Of a stretch of DNA of 64,000 nucleotides, positions 7,784 through 16,313 are shown one piece after another. Where the stretch lies: contig NZ_JAFIBM010000001.1 in assembly GCF_017833035.1 (NCBI RefSeq), positions 558,001 to 622,000 of the forward strand, read 5' to 3'. Within the stretch, counting starts at the first letter, position 1, and each line of letters starts with the position of its first letter. Source of the DNA: Frigoribacterium sp. PvP032. GTDB lineage: Bacteria > Actinomycetota > Actinomycetes > Actinomycetales > Microbacteriaceae. The position numbers and the translations under genes were made by a program. The notes beneath the pieces are model-generated. The model saw nothing but the letters and a program-made list of their open reading frames with translations. It was not told the origin of the DNA and searched no databases.

Positions 7784-9508
7784 ATGACGTCCTCCTCAGA
7801 AGCCCCTTACCGCGACTCTTCCCTCTCCGTAGAGCAGCGGGTAGACGATCTTCTTCGCCGCATGACGCCTCGCGAGAAGGCTGGGCTGATGTTCCACCCT
7901 CGGGGCGGGCACGCGGCGTTCGAAGCGCCAGGCATCTTCGGGTCCGCCTCGACCCAGCAGCACATTCGCGACGGCATCAACCACTTCAACACCCTGCAGT
8001 CCGGACCCGCACGGAAGATGGCGGCCTGGCACAACGAGGCCCAAGCCGAAGCTCAGAAGACGCGACTCGGCATCCCCGTGACCTTCTCCACCGACCCTCG
8101 GCATGCCTTCGGCTTCAACCCCGGCACGTCGCTGTCCACTGACGCTTTCAGCAAGTGGCCTGAAGCCCTCGGGTTCGGGGCCCTCGATGATCCCGACCTC
8201 ATCCGTCAGTTCGGAGAAACGGTTCGCAGGGAGTATCTCGCCGTCGGCATCCGGGTAGCTCTGCACCCACAGATCGATCTCGCCACCGACCCTCGCTGGG
8301 CTCGGGCAACAGGCACGTACGGTGAGGACGTCGACATCGTCACACGCCTCGGAGTCGCCTTCCTTCAGGGGCTCCAGGGAGAAGAACTCAGCGAGACGTC
8401 CGTTGCGGGCATGATCAAGCACTTCCCCGGGGGCGGCGCCCAGAAGGACGGTGAGGATCCGCACTTCTCCTACGGCAGGGAGCAGGTGTACCCGGGCGGG
8501 AAGTTCGACCTCCACCTCCAGCCCTTCATCGCGGCGATCGCTGCCGGAGCCACCCAGATGATGCCGTACTACGGCATGCCTGTCGGAACGAAGTACGAGG
8601 AGGTCGGCTTCGGCTTCAACCGCCAGATCCTCACAGGGCTGCTCCGGGAGGAACTGGGCTTCGAGGGCATCATCTGTGCCGACTGGAGCATCATCACCCG
8701 GAACTACTGGGGAGTTGAACACCTCACTGAGGACGAACGGGTCGTCAAAGCCGTCGAGGCAGGGATCGACCAGTTCGGAGGTGAATACGACGTTGACAGG
8801 CTCGAGCGGCTCATCACATCCGGTGCTCTTGCGGATGCTCGCATCGACGCGTCCGTCCGGCGTCTGCTAGCCGAGAAGTTCCGCCTCGGGCTGTTCGATC
8901 GACCTTTCGTCGACGAGGAGGCGGCGGACGCAGGAACCGGACGCGCCGAAGACCGAGAGGCGGGAATCGCTGCGCAGGCAGCTGCCGTCACGCTGCTTGA
9001 GATCGGGGAGTCCGCTCCTCTCCCTGTGGCGCGGGGCACCCGGGTCTATGCCGAGGGCCTGGACAGCGACCTGCTGTCTCGGTACGCCACGGTGGTCACG
9101 ACTCCGGAGGAGGCCGACCTTGCCATCCTGCGCCTGGCTGCACCGTGGGAGCAGAGAGGGGAACCCGGAACGCTGGAGTCGTACTTCCACGCTGGCTCGC
9201 TCGCTTTCCCCGACTCAGAGGTAGCACGCATCAAGGCCATCGCTGCCAAGGTGCCCACGCTCGCCGACGTGTACCTCGACCGCCCGGCGCTGCTGGGGGA
9301 CCTCCTGCCCGCCGTCGCCACGCTCATGGTCGACTTCGGAGCCAGCGACGAAGCCCTCGTCCGTGTGCTCTTCGGTGAAGCAGCACCCCTCGGACGTCTG
9401 CCCTTCGACATCCCCTCGTCCCAGGAAGCGATCCTCGTCAGCCGCCCGGACGTGCCCTTCGACACCGCGAACCCGCTTTACCCCCACGGGCACGGACTCA
9501 CCATCTGA
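7784..9508 (+). CDS. Glycoside hydrolase family 3, cytoplasmic
   Basis: 574 residues from ATG 7784; ATG 7703, overlapping the MFS stop, is an alternative that adds 27 residues. GH3 landmarks are SVEQRVDDLLRRMTPREKAG near the N-terminus, TDPRWARATGTYGEDV at 168-183, KHF at 212-214 and the nucleophile Asp300 in GIICADW. A shortened C-terminal alpha/beta sandwich ends in PLYPHGHGLT. No signal peptide, so substrates must be imported, consistent with the upstream MFS gene. Beta-glucosidase or related exo-activity is the likely reaction. The protein is only distantly similar to the second GH3 in this regulon (751 aa, Fn3-type tail), suggesting different linkages or aglycones. Three tandem hairpins follow the gene. 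Confidence 0.9.
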   Translation: MTSSSEAPYRDSSLSVEQRVDDLLRRMTPREKAGLMFHPRGGHAAFEAPGIFGSASTQQHIRDGINHFNTLQSGPARKMAAWHNEAQAEAQKTRLGIPVTFSTDPRHAFGFNPGTSLSTDAFSKWPEALGFGALDDPDLIRQFGETVRREYLAVGIRVALHPQIDLATDPRWARATGTYGEDVDIVTRLGVAFLQGLQGEELSETSVAGMIKHFPGGGAQKDGEDPHFSYGREQVYPGGKFDLHLQPFIAAIAAGATQMMPYYGMPVGTKYEEVGFGFNRQILTGLLREELGFEGIICADWSIITRNYWGVEHLTEDERVVKAVEAGIDQFGGEYDVDRLERLITSGALADARIDASVRRLLAEKFRLGLFDRPFVDEEAADAGTGRAEDREAGIAAQAAAVTLLEIGESAPLPVARGTRVYAEGLDSDLLSRYATVVTTPEEADLAILRLAAPWEQRGEPGTLESYFHAGSLAFPDSEVARIKAIAAKVPTLADVYLDRPALLGDLLPAVATLMVDFGASDEALVRVLFGEAAPLGRLPFDIPSSQEAILVSRPDVPFDTANPLYPHGHGLTI

Positions 9509-9551
9509 GACCTGAGGTGACGATCGCAGGTCGACCAGTCTGAGTGACCAC

Positions 9552-9579
9552 GAAGCCCCCGGCTGACGCCGGGGGCTTC
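9552..9579 (+). terminator. Terminator hairpin 1 of 3
   Basis: GAAGCCCCCGGC pairs perfectly with GCCGGGGGCTTC around the loop TGAC. It lies 44 bp after the GH3 stop. Confidence 0.75.
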
Positions 9580-9670
9580 GCTCGTTCCCGACAGCCGTGA
9601 GAGGGCAGGAGAAGGGCTCCCGGCAGTAGCCGGGGGCCTCGTTCATTCCCGACAGCCGTAAGGGGGCAAG

Positions 9671-9704
9671 AAGAAGGCCCCCGGCAGCAGCCGGGGGCCT
9701 TCTT
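9671..9704 (-). terminator. Terminator hairpin 3 of 3
   Basis: A perfect 15-bp stem at 9671-9685 and 9690-9704 with a 4-nt loop ends 9 bp before the stop of the leftward DHA2 exporter gene. It is the strongest of the three and suits transcription coming from either side. Confidence 0.75.
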
Positions 9705-9712
9705 CGTCAGTT

Positions 9713-11311
9713 CTAGGGACGCTCTTCATCCAAGGTGGTGCCGTCACCCCCTGCCGCGTCCACGGCCGTGCTCGCCTCACGCTCCGCGATTCGTTGCGCC
9801 CTCGTCTTGGTGTTGAGAGGCAGGTTCGGCAGAGCGATGATCGCCAGGAGGCTGAGCAGCGCCAACGGAACCGATGCCAGGAAGACGCTGGCTGCTCCGG
9901 AGGCGTAGGCGGCCTCGACAGCGGTACGCACTGCGTCCGGAAGCGTCGCAGGGTCTGGCAGCGCGGCCAGGTCTACGTCAGGTGTGGCTACGCCCGCTCC
10001 GCGAAGTGCCGCCGACGACTCTTCGAAGACTGCGCTGCTGCGCGCGCTCAGGAGCGCGCCCAGGACCGTGACGCCGATGGTTCCCCCGAGCGTCCTGAAG
10101 AAGGCGACACCCGCACTGGTCACGCCCATGTGGGAGACATCAGCGGCGTTCTCGGCGACGAGGACGAGGTTCTGCATGACGATGCCGATCCCGAGCCCCA
10201 CGGCCGCCTGGTAGAGCCAGAGCAGCGGCATCGCGGTCGTCGCATCGATGGTCGCCAGCCCTCCCAGGCCGATGGCCAAGAGGGCAGAACCCGTGATCAT
10301 CCAGGGTTTCCACCTGCCGGAGCGGCTGACGAGGGCCCCGATGACGGTCGAAGAGATCACGACGGCGATGAGCTGCGGCAGCACGAGCAAGCCGGCCTCG
10401 GTGGGTGAGGCCGACCTCGACAGCTGGAGGTACTGACTGACGAAGACCGATGTCCCGTACACCGCTACCCCGACGGAGAGGCTCGCCACGACGGTCAGGA
10501 CGAAGGTTCGGTTCTGGAACAGCGCCGGAGGGATGATCGGTTCCGCAGCCCTCCGCTCGACGAAGATGGCGGCCGCGATGAGGACGAGTGTGCCACCAGC
10601 AAGGAGAAGCGACGGCACGGACAACCACGGGAAGCTCTCACCGGCGAGCGTGATCCAGATGAGGAGCAGCGACACCGCTCCCGAGATGACCACGGCTCCG
10701 GCGACGTCGATCCGTGCCTTCCTGGTCGTGGTGGGCAGGTGGAGGGTCAGCTGGATGATCACGAGGGCTGCAAGCGCGATCGGCACGGACCCGTAGAAGT
10801 TCCACCGCCACCCGACGGCGTCTGTCACCAACCCGCCGACGAGTGGTCCACCGGCTGTGCCCAGGGTCATGACGGCGCCGAACAGGCCCATGTATTTTCC
10901 GCGTTCGCGGGGGCTGATGATATCGGCCATGACGATCTGGACGAGGGCCATGAGGCCGCCCGCGCCGATCCCTTGGAGGACTCTCCCTGAGATCAGGACG
11001 CCTTCGGCAGGGGCGGCACCGACGAGGCAGGCTCCGACGATGAAGATCGTCAATGCCACCTGGATGAGGATCTTCCGGTTGAGGAGGTCCGACAGTTTGC
11101 CCCAGAGGGGAGTGCTCACCGTGATGGCGAGCAACGTGCCAGTGACGGCCCAGGTGAACGTCGCCTGCGACCCTCCGACATCTCGCACGATGCTCGGCAA
11201 CGAGGTCGAGACGATCGAGCTGGCCAGGAGGGCGACGAGGAGCGCCATCAGGAGCCCAATGAGAGTGCGCAGAACAGGTGTGCGTTCTGTTTCGACGACT
11301 GCAGTGGTCAT
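9713..11311 (-). CDS. DHA2-type MFS multidrug exporter, 14 transmembrane segments
   Basis: 532 residues with the EmrB/QacA architecture: about 14 hydrophobic helices, the motif GKLSDLLNRKILIQ after helix 2, RVLQGIGAGGLMALVQIV in helix 4 and motif C GAVMTLGTAGGPLVGGLV in helix 5. This family exports hydrophobic drugs and toxins with proton antiport. It is the last gene of a three-gene operon: GH3, SDR, exporter, with 4-bp overlaps at both junctions (11308-11311 and 12144-12147). The context suggests it expels an aglycone or a modified product made by the upstream GH3 and SDR enzymes. Substrate identity is inference only. Confidence 0.93.
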   Translation of the reverse strand: MTTAVVETERTPVLRTLIGLLMALLVALLASSIVSTSLPSIVRDVGGSQATFTWAVTGTLLAITVSTPLWGKLSDLLNRKILIQVALTIFIVGACLVGAAPAEGVLISGRVLQGIGAGGLMALVQIVMADIISPRERGKYMGLFGAVMTLGTAGGPLVGGLVTDAVGWRWNFYGSVPIALAALVIIQLTLHLPTTTRKARIDVAGAVVISGAVSLLLIWITLAGESFPWLSVPSLLLAGGTLVLIAAAIFVERRAAEPIIPPALFQNRTFVLTVVASLSVGVAVYGTSVFVSQYLQLSRSASPTEAGLLVLPQLIAVVISSTVIGALVSRSGRWKPWMITGSALLAIGLGGLATIDATTAMPLLWLYQAAVGLGIGIVMQNLVLVAENAADVSHMGVTSAGVAFFRTLGGTIGVTVLGALLSARSSAVFEESSAALRGAGVATPDVDLAALPDPATLPDAVRTAVEAAYASGAASVFLASVPLALLSLLAIIALPNLPLNTKTRAQRIAEREASTAVDAAGGDGTTLDEERP

Positions 11312-12147
11312 GCAATCCTCCCCGCGGGGGCCTCGAGGTCGCTGAGCAGAGCCTGAACTCGGGCTAGAGCACGGTCGAGGACGCCGGCGCCAGGAGCGAC
11401 GTGGACCAATCCCGCCTCGATCGCGGCGAGGGCGGACCGGGCCACTTCGTCGGGAGTGAGGGCGGACAAGCCGAGGTCACTGATCGTTCCCGTGGGTGCG
11501 TCCACGGCCCCCAGTTCTGCCGAGTTGCGACCGAGATCCGTGTCGATGAGTCCAGGGCAGAGCACGGTTGCGCCGAACCCCTGCTTGGTGGCCCGCAGCT
11601 CGGCGTCCAGGGTCTCGGTCAGGCCGACGACGGCGTGCATAGTCGTTGTGTAGGGAGTTCGCATCGGCAGCGGGGCCAGGCCACCCGAGGATGCCGTGTT
11701 CAACACGTGTCCCTGCGACTGCTCCAGCATGCGGGGTACGAAGGATCGAACGCCGTTGACTGTCCCCATGAGCTTGACTCTCACCATGCGGTCCCAGGTG
11801 CCGATGTCCTGCTCCCAAAGAGGCACGGCCGGTGAGACGAGACCGGCGTTGTTGCAGAGCAAGTCGACTCGGCCGAAACGATCGAAGGCCGCATCTGCCA
11901 AGGCTTCTACAGAGCGCGAGTCTCCCACGTCGGTGACGACGGCGAGGGCGTCTGCACCTTCTGCTCGCAGACTCACGGTGGCTGCCTCGAGTGCGGCGTC
12001 CCGGACGTCAGCTAAGACGAGCTTCGCGCCGCATGCAGCCGCAGCTCGAGCTAGGCCCAAGCCGATGCCGCTGGCCGCACCCGTGACGACGATGACGCTT
12101 CCTGCGTGGATGCGAAAGGTGGACGATCCTGCCCGCGTGACACTCAT
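11308..12147 (-). CDS. Short-chain dehydrogenase/reductase lacking the catalytic lysine
   Basis: 279-residue SDR with the nucleotide-binding TGAASGIGLGLA motif at 22-33, a dinucleotide-specificity Asp in LADVRD and NNAG at 99-102. The catalytic Ser is in NTASSGG (near 153) and Tyr166 is present. The invariant Lys of YxxxK is replaced by Met170 (PYTTTMHAVVG). The nucleotide sequence at this point is unambiguous. The Lys positions the nicotinamide ribose and lowers the Tyr pKa, so activity may be altered or lost. The gene is translationally coupled on both sides, between GH3 and the DHA2 exporter, which points to a role on the released aglycone. A non-catalytic or different-chemistry role is possible. 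Confidence 0.88.
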   Translation of the reverse strand: MSVTRAGSSTFRIHAGSVIVVTGAASGIGLGLARAAAACGAKLVLADVRDAALEAATVSLRAEGADALAVVTDVGDSRSVEALADAAFDRFGRVDLLCNNAGLVSPAVPLWEQDIGTWDRMVRVKLMGTVNGVRSFVPRMLEQSQGHVLNTASSGGLAPLPMRTPYTTTMHAVVGLTETLDAELRATKQGFGATVLCPGLIDTDLGRNSAELGAVDAPTGTISDLGLSALTPDEVARSALAAIEAGLVHVAPGAGVLDRALARVQALLSDLEAPAGRIA

Positions 12148-14399
12148 CGTGTCTCTCCGTTCGCCAGAGCCAGGAGGTCGTCCAACTGGTCAGGAGTCAT
12201 TCCTCGGCCTCCGCTCAACGAACGGATGCGGTTGACCGGGATTCGGAGCGCCGACGTGTTCGCGTCGATGCCGAGTTCCTGAGAGGCGACGCTCGCTCGG
12301 CCAGCACCGTTCTCGCGCATGATCTCGTTCAGGAACGCCGCGCAGGCGGGCACGGCGAGCAGTTCCGCAACGGTGGAGTTGCCCGTGTAAGCCGGCCGGA
12401 TCTCATGCCCCTCGATGTCGACATGGGCGGCGCTGCGGAGGTCGCGGCTGGACGCGGCCGCGTGGAACGTGTACCTGCCGCTCTCGAGCAGCCAAGCATC
12501 TGACCTCACGTCCCAGATCCGGAGGTCGGACAGATCGAACGCGATCTCGACGTCTTGCGTTGCTCCCGCGGCGATGCTGACAGCCGCGAACCCACGAAGT
12601 TCGACGGGTGCCCGAGACGCCCCGTCGTCCTTGGAGGAGTAGAGCTGGACGATCTCGCGACCGTCGCGCGACCCGCTGTTGGTGATGGACAATCTGGCAA
12701 TGACGGTGTCACCGTGGGCCTGGATGTCCAGATCGCCGTAGGTGAAGGTGGTGAAGGAGAGCCCATGGCCGAAGGGGAACTCGACCTCTCGGCGCATGCG
12801 GTCATAGCCGCGATATCCGACGAAGATGCCCTCGCCGTATCGGACTCGAAGCCCGTCACCGGGAAAGTTGAGGAACGACGGGGCGTCCTCGAGTCGCTGC
12901 GGGATCGTCTCCGCGAGGCGGCCCGATGGGTTGACACGGCCGAACAAGACATCGGCGGTCGCGCCACCGCCGGCCTGGCCCAAGATGCTCGCGTCGACGA
13001 GCGCCGGGACGCCGCGAAGCTCGTTCAGTTCGACGACACCACCGTGAACGAGGACGACGACCGTACGGGGCTGTGCCTCCCGAACCGCCTGCACCAGCTC
13101 GAGTTGTGCTTCTGGAAGGCGTAGGTGCTGCCTGTCCGTTCCCTCGATCTCCTCGTGACTCCCGAGCCCCACGAACACGACTGCCGCGGCGGCAGCTCGG
13201 GCTGAGGCGACGGCCTCAGCGCGCAGGTCAGACCCGTCTGTGGCATCCATGCGGTAGCCCTCGGAGTAACTGACGGAACCACTAGCGATCGCACCGATCT
13301 CGTTCAGGGCGACATCGACGCGTGTGGGGTTGACGCGCGAGCTGCCACCTCCCTGAATTCGTGGCTCCTGAGCGAATGCACCGATGACCGCAAGGTCGTC
13401 TGATGTCGGAAGGGGCAGGAAGCCACCGTCGTTGCGGAGGAGAACGATGGCGCGACCCGCGATCATCCGGGCGAGGTCGTGATGGTCGTCGAAGGGCGGC
13501 ACGGTACTGGGGTGCTCTGCTGACGAGGATCTCGCCTGTTCCGCCAGGGCCGCGACGCGCGTCGCGCTCTGCGTGACTGCGTGCTCATCCAGTCGGCCTT
13601 CACGCACGGCTGCAGCTACCTCTGCATCAGCGACTCCATCGCCTCCAGGCATCTGAAGATCGAGGCCCGCCGCGATCGCCGCAGCACGATCACTGACCGC
13701 GCCCCAGTCACTGACCACCGCGCCCTCGAACCCCCACTCATCCCGAAGGATGTCAGTGAGCAGCCAGCGATGCTGCGTCGTCGGCACCCCGTTCAGACGG
13801 TTGTACGACGCCATGACCGTCCATGGGGCTGCTTCTCGGACGACACGTTCGAACGAGCGCAAGTAGATCTCTCTGAGCGGCCTCTCGTCCACATCGGCGC
13901 TCACGCGCATGCGTTCGGACTCTTGGTTGTTGGCGGCAAAGTGCTTCAAGGAAGCGCCGACGCCGCCGCCCTGCAGGCCACGGACCCAGGACGTCGCCAG
14001 CCGTCCGCTGAGGTATGGGTCTTCGGAGAAGTACTCGAAGTTTCTACCGCACCGCGGGTCGCGCTTGATGTTCACTCCAGGACCGAGGAGCACGTCGACC
14101 CCGTAATGGCGAGCCTCGGCAGCGAGTGCCGCGCCGAGTCGCTCGATGAGAGCCGGGTCCCAGGTCTGTGCCAAGGCCGTTGCTGGCGGGAAGCACGTGG
14201 CCGGCTCGCTCGGCGAGATGCCAAGGTGATCCGCGTGCCCAGTCTGGTGTCGGACCCCGTGAGGGCCGTCCTCCAACGTCGCCCCTGGGATGGCACCCGG
14301 TGTCTTGGTCGTCCAGAATGATGCTCCGCTGGTGAGCGCCGCGCGCTCTTCCAGGCTCAACGTCGATACGGATTGAGCCACCGTGTCGTTGGTTCCCAT
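12144..14399 (-). CDS. Glycoside hydrolase family 3 with Fn3-like C-terminal domain
   Basis: 751 residues, cytoplasmic (no signal peptide), with a GAGGAGA ribosome-binding site before the ATG. The TIM-barrel part shows LEDGPHGVR at 42-50, NIKRDPRCGRNFEYFSEDPY at 110-129 and KHFAANNQE at 152-160. The nucleophile is Asp231 in VVSDWG. The alpha/beta sandwich and the C-terminal fibronectin-III-like domain (from roughly residue 560) are complete, so this is the full-length beta-glucosidase architecture. It leads the three-gene operon with the SDR and the DHA2 exporter and is divergent from the TetR gene, with the 22-bp palindrome between them. The substrate is unknown; beta-glucoside, xyloside or saponin-type glycosides are candidates. 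Confidence 0.93.
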   Translation of the reverse strand: MGTNDTVAQSVSTLSLEERAALTSGASFWTTKTPGAIPGATLEDGPHGVRHQTGHADHLGISPSEPATCFPPATALAQTWDPALIERLGAALAAEARHYGVDVLLGPGVNIKRDPRCGRNFEYFSEDPYLSGRLATSWVRGLQGGGVGASLKHFAANNQESERMRVSADVDERPLREIYLRSFERVVREAAPWTVMASYNRLNGVPTTQHRWLLTDILRDEWGFEGAVVSDWGAVSDRAAAIAAGLDLQMPGGDGVADAEVAAAVREGRLDEHAVTQSATRVAALAEQARSSSAEHPSTVPPFDDHHDLARMIAGRAIVLLRNDGGFLPLPTSDDLAVIGAFAQEPRIQGGGSSRVNPTRVDVALNEIGAIASGSVSYSEGYRMDATDGSDLRAEAVASARAAAAAVVFVGLGSHEEIEGTDRQHLRLPEAQLELVQAVREAQPRTVVVLVHGGVVELNELRGVPALVDASILGQAGGGATADVLFGRVNPSGRLAETIPQRLEDAPSFLNFPGDGLRVRYGEGIFVGYRGYDRMRREVEFPFGHGLSFTTFTYGDLDIQAHGDTVIARLSITNSGSRDGREIVQLYSSKDDGASRAPVELRGFAAVSIAAGATQDVEIAFDLSDLRIWDVRSDAWLLESGRYTFHAAASSRDLRSAAHVDIEGHEIRPAYTGNSTVAELLAVPACAAFLNEIMRENGAGRASVASQELGIDANTSALRIPVNRIRSLSGGRGMTPDQLDDLLALANGETR

Positions 14400-14441
14400 T
14401 GCGTGTCTCCTCGCTCCAGTGCGGTTAGGCCTCTAGTACTG

Positions 14442-14463
14442 CTACCTACACTAGTGTGGGTAG
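14442..14463. promoter_or_regulatory. 22-bp palindromic operator of the glycoside regulon, site 2
   Basis: CTACCTACAC plus TA plus GTGTGGGTAG, inverted repeat with one mismatched pair, in the divergent promoter between the GH3-SDR-DHA2 operon (start 14399) and the TetR gene. It shares 19 of 22 positions with the site at 6396-6417. Position and symmetry fit autoregulation by the adjacent TetR protein. Confidence 0.78.
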
Positions 14464-14518
14464 TGCGGATGCGGCAGAGATGGACATCTCATGGCCAGGA
14501 ATGCGATGGACTGAGCAC

Positions 14519-15124
14519 ATGCAGAAAACGGCGAGGATCAGACTGACCGCAGACGGTCGCCGGGCGCAGCTCGTCGACGAAGCGGAGGCGATGATCGCCC
14601 AGGAAGGCTTCAGCAACTTCTCGATCGCCGGTCTCGCTGAGCGCGCCGGCATCAGTCGCGCAGGCGTGCTGCACCACTTCGCAGGAAGGGAGGACTTGCT
14701 CATCGCCGTGCTCGATCGCAAGGAGCGAGAATCTGCCGCTCTGTCGTCGCGCTACATCTCAGATCGCGGTGCCCCAGACGCTCGTGCCATCTTGGATCTG
14801 CTCGTCCGGCACAACATCGAGCGGCCCGAAGTCATTCGTCTCTTCTCTATGCTCGCGGCCGAATCGATCGCCCCCGAACATCCAGCGCACGAGCACTTCA
14901 AGCGTCGGCTCCACAGGGGCGCTGAGCAACTCGAGCCGCTTCTCACCGGCTACAGCCGTTCACCTCAAAGCATCGCTGTCGAACTGCTGTCGTTCATGGA
15001 TGGCATGCAACTCAACTGGCTCCGCGACCCGACCCTCGACCTCTGGGAGCACTGGACTGGTTTCGCGGACGCCTACTTCGAAGGTCTTGCCGAGACTGAA
15101 CGGAACCGCCCGGCTGCCACCTAG
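14519..15124 (+). CDS. TetR family transcriptional regulator
   Basis: 201 residues from ATG 14519. The N-terminal helix-turn-helix is typical: AEAMIAQEGFSNFSIAGLAE followed by RAGISRAGVLHHFAGREDLL (about residues 15-60). The remaining alpha-helical ligand domain is divergent, as in all TetR proteins. In-frame ATGs at 14456, 14480 and 14501 would lengthen it; 14519 gives the usual TetR N-terminus, but no start has a clear ribosome-binding site. It is divergent from the GH3-SDR-DHA2 operon, and its presumed operator occurs there and before the MFS-GH3 operon. I infer a repressor relieved by a glycoside or aglycone. Confidence 0.87.
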   Translation: MQKTARIRLTADGRRAQLVDEAEAMIAQEGFSNFSIAGLAERAGISRAGVLHHFAGREDLLIAVLDRKERESAALSSRYISDRGAPDARAILDLLVRHNIERPEVIRLFSMLAAESIAPEHPAHEHFKRRLHRGAEQLEPLLTGYSRSPQSIAVELLSFMDGMQLNWLRDPTLDLWEHWTGFADAYFEGLAETERNRPAAT

Positions 15125-15146
15125 CTGAGGGCTGCGGGCTTTTCGA

Positions 15147-15533
15147 TCAGAGCGAGGCGACGGCCTCGATCTCGATTCGTGCCCCAAGAGGCAACCCCGC
15201 GACTGCAACCGTGGTGCGGGCGGGGTAGGGGGCCTCCAGCAGTGACTCGTACATGTCGTTCATCTCGGCGAAGTCGTCCATGGTCGTCAGGTAGACCGTG
15301 AGCTTGACAACATCGGCGAGGGACCCTCCGGCGGACGAGAGAACTGCGTCGAGGTTCGCGAACACCTGCTGTGTCTGCGCGCCGAGGTCACCGTCGACGA
15401 GTCGACCCGTACGAGGATCGATGGGCGTCTGCCCGGACAGGAACAACGATCGATTGCCCGACGGTTCCGCGGCGTGTGCGTACGGGCCGATGGCGGCAGG
15501 GGCGCCAGGGGCGAACAGTGATGAGCGGGGCAT
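15147..15533 (-). CDS. RidA family (YjgF/UK114) enamine/imine deaminase
   Basis: 128 residues, the usual RidA length. Family landmarks are IGPYAHA near the N-terminus, LFLSGQTPIDPRTG at 30-43, QVFANLDAVLSSAGGSLADV at 56-75, and the substrate-binding Arg106 in YPARTTVAVAGLPLG; it ends with the conserved IEIEAVA. RidA trimers hydrolyse reactive enamine/imine intermediates made by PLP enzymes; relatives act on other imine-like substrates. It is the last gene of a probable leftward operon with the B3/B4 protein and the XRE-cupin regulator (63-bp gap to the former), and convergent with TetR. The link to amino-acid or tRNA-related metabolism is inferred from that context. Confidence 0.92.
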   Translation of the reverse strand: MPRSSLFAPGAPAAIGPYAHAAEPSGNRSLFLSGQTPIDPRTGRLVDGDLGAQTQQVFANLDAVLSSAGGSLADVVKLTVYLTTMDDFAEMNDMYESLLEAPYPARTTVAVAGLPLGARIEIEAVASL

Positions 15534-15596
15534 GTTCTCTCCATCAGTTTCGGGGGATGACTGCGCGTCCGATTGTCAGGTCATGCGCCGGCCCGG

Positions 15597-16313
15597 TCAG
15601 GCGGTCGCTGGGCCGCCGAGCGTGCGAGCCTCGATGAGCACGTCCGGTCCGAGCCGAGTCAGGTGCGACGCCAGGTCGTCCGTCGCGGCCCGGAGCTGCT
15701 CGTCGGTCATGGGTGCCAGGGCGTCGAGGATGAACAGGGCGCTCGTCGTGGTGTCGCGCAGCTGCGTCCGTCGGCCCTGGCGCCAGTTCCACCGCCGGCA
15801 GGTGACGCCGGCGTCGTCGCGCCAGACGACCTCGCCGGCGTCGGGGTGCTCGGTCACGTCGGCGCCGCCGGCGGCCGTGTCGAAGTCCTCGTCGCCGGAG
15901 GCGCAGGTCAGGTGGGGCGCGCCGACGTAGTGGTCGAGGTCCTCGCCGCCGAGGGGCACCTGGTGCAGGACGGAGATGGCGTTGTAGACGTCGGTCAGCC
16001 TGTTCACCCGCGGCAGGCCGCCCTCGGCGCGGCGGAGGAGTGCCTCGAGGCTGTTCCGGGTGCGCTGGGGCTTCGCCCCGAAGCTGCGATAGGCGTCGCG
16101 CCACGCGGCGACATGGGGCAGCTCCTCCACGGGGGAGGCCGCGAGCATCGCACGAGCCTTCTCCTCGGCGGTGGCCAGGAGATCGTCGGTCGCCTGGTCG
16201 CTCTCGCCGGGCGTGAGACCAGACACGGCGAGGAGGGACACCCGGTAGTCGGGCCGCAGCGCCAGGACGGTGTCGTCGATCCGGGCCTGATCGAGCAGGG
16301 CGAAGGTGGTCAT
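15597..16313 (-). CDS. B3/B4 tRNA-binding-domain protein
   Basis: 238-residue protein resembling stand-alone B3/B4 domains, which are related to the editing-like B3-B4 region of the phenylalanyl-tRNA synthetase beta subunit. Recognisable parts are the AYRSFGAKPQRTRNSLEALL segment (about 94-113), LPRVNRLTDVYNAISVLHQV, and the later TTTSALFILDAL segment. Stand-alone versions occur next to XRE or cupin regulators and are thought to act on amino acids or aminoacyl-tRNA, but function is unproven. The start codon overlaps the stop of the upstream XRE-cupin gene by 4 bp (ATGA at 16310-16313), so the pair is translationally coupled. Confidence 0.85.
   Translation of the reverse strand: MTTFALLDQARIDDTVLALRPDYRVSLLAVSGLTPGESDQATDDLLATAEEKARAMLAASPVEELPHVAAWRDAYRSFGAKPQRTRNSLEALLRRAEGGLPRVNRLTDVYNAISVLHQVPLGGEDLDHYVGAPHLTCASGDEDFDTAAGGADVTEHPDAGEVVWRDDAGVTCRRWNWRQGRRTQLRDTTTSALFILDALAPMTDEQLRAATDDLASHLTRLGPDVLIEARTLGGPATA

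Larger units (their letters stand above)
9552..9704. repeat. Three tandem hairpins with an exact 61-bp period
   Basis: Three Gly-C-rich hairpins have loops starting at 9564, 9625 and 9686, exactly 61 bp apart. The spacers between them are also repeated (both contain TTCCCGACAGCCGT followed by a purine-rich run). The unit is a hairpin plus spacer that has been tandemly copied. Stems are 12 bp (first), about 11 bp with one G-U-compatible mismatch (second) and 15 bp (third). They sit between the ends of the convergent GH3 and DHA2 genes, so together they form a triple bidirectional terminator. Confidence 0.85.
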
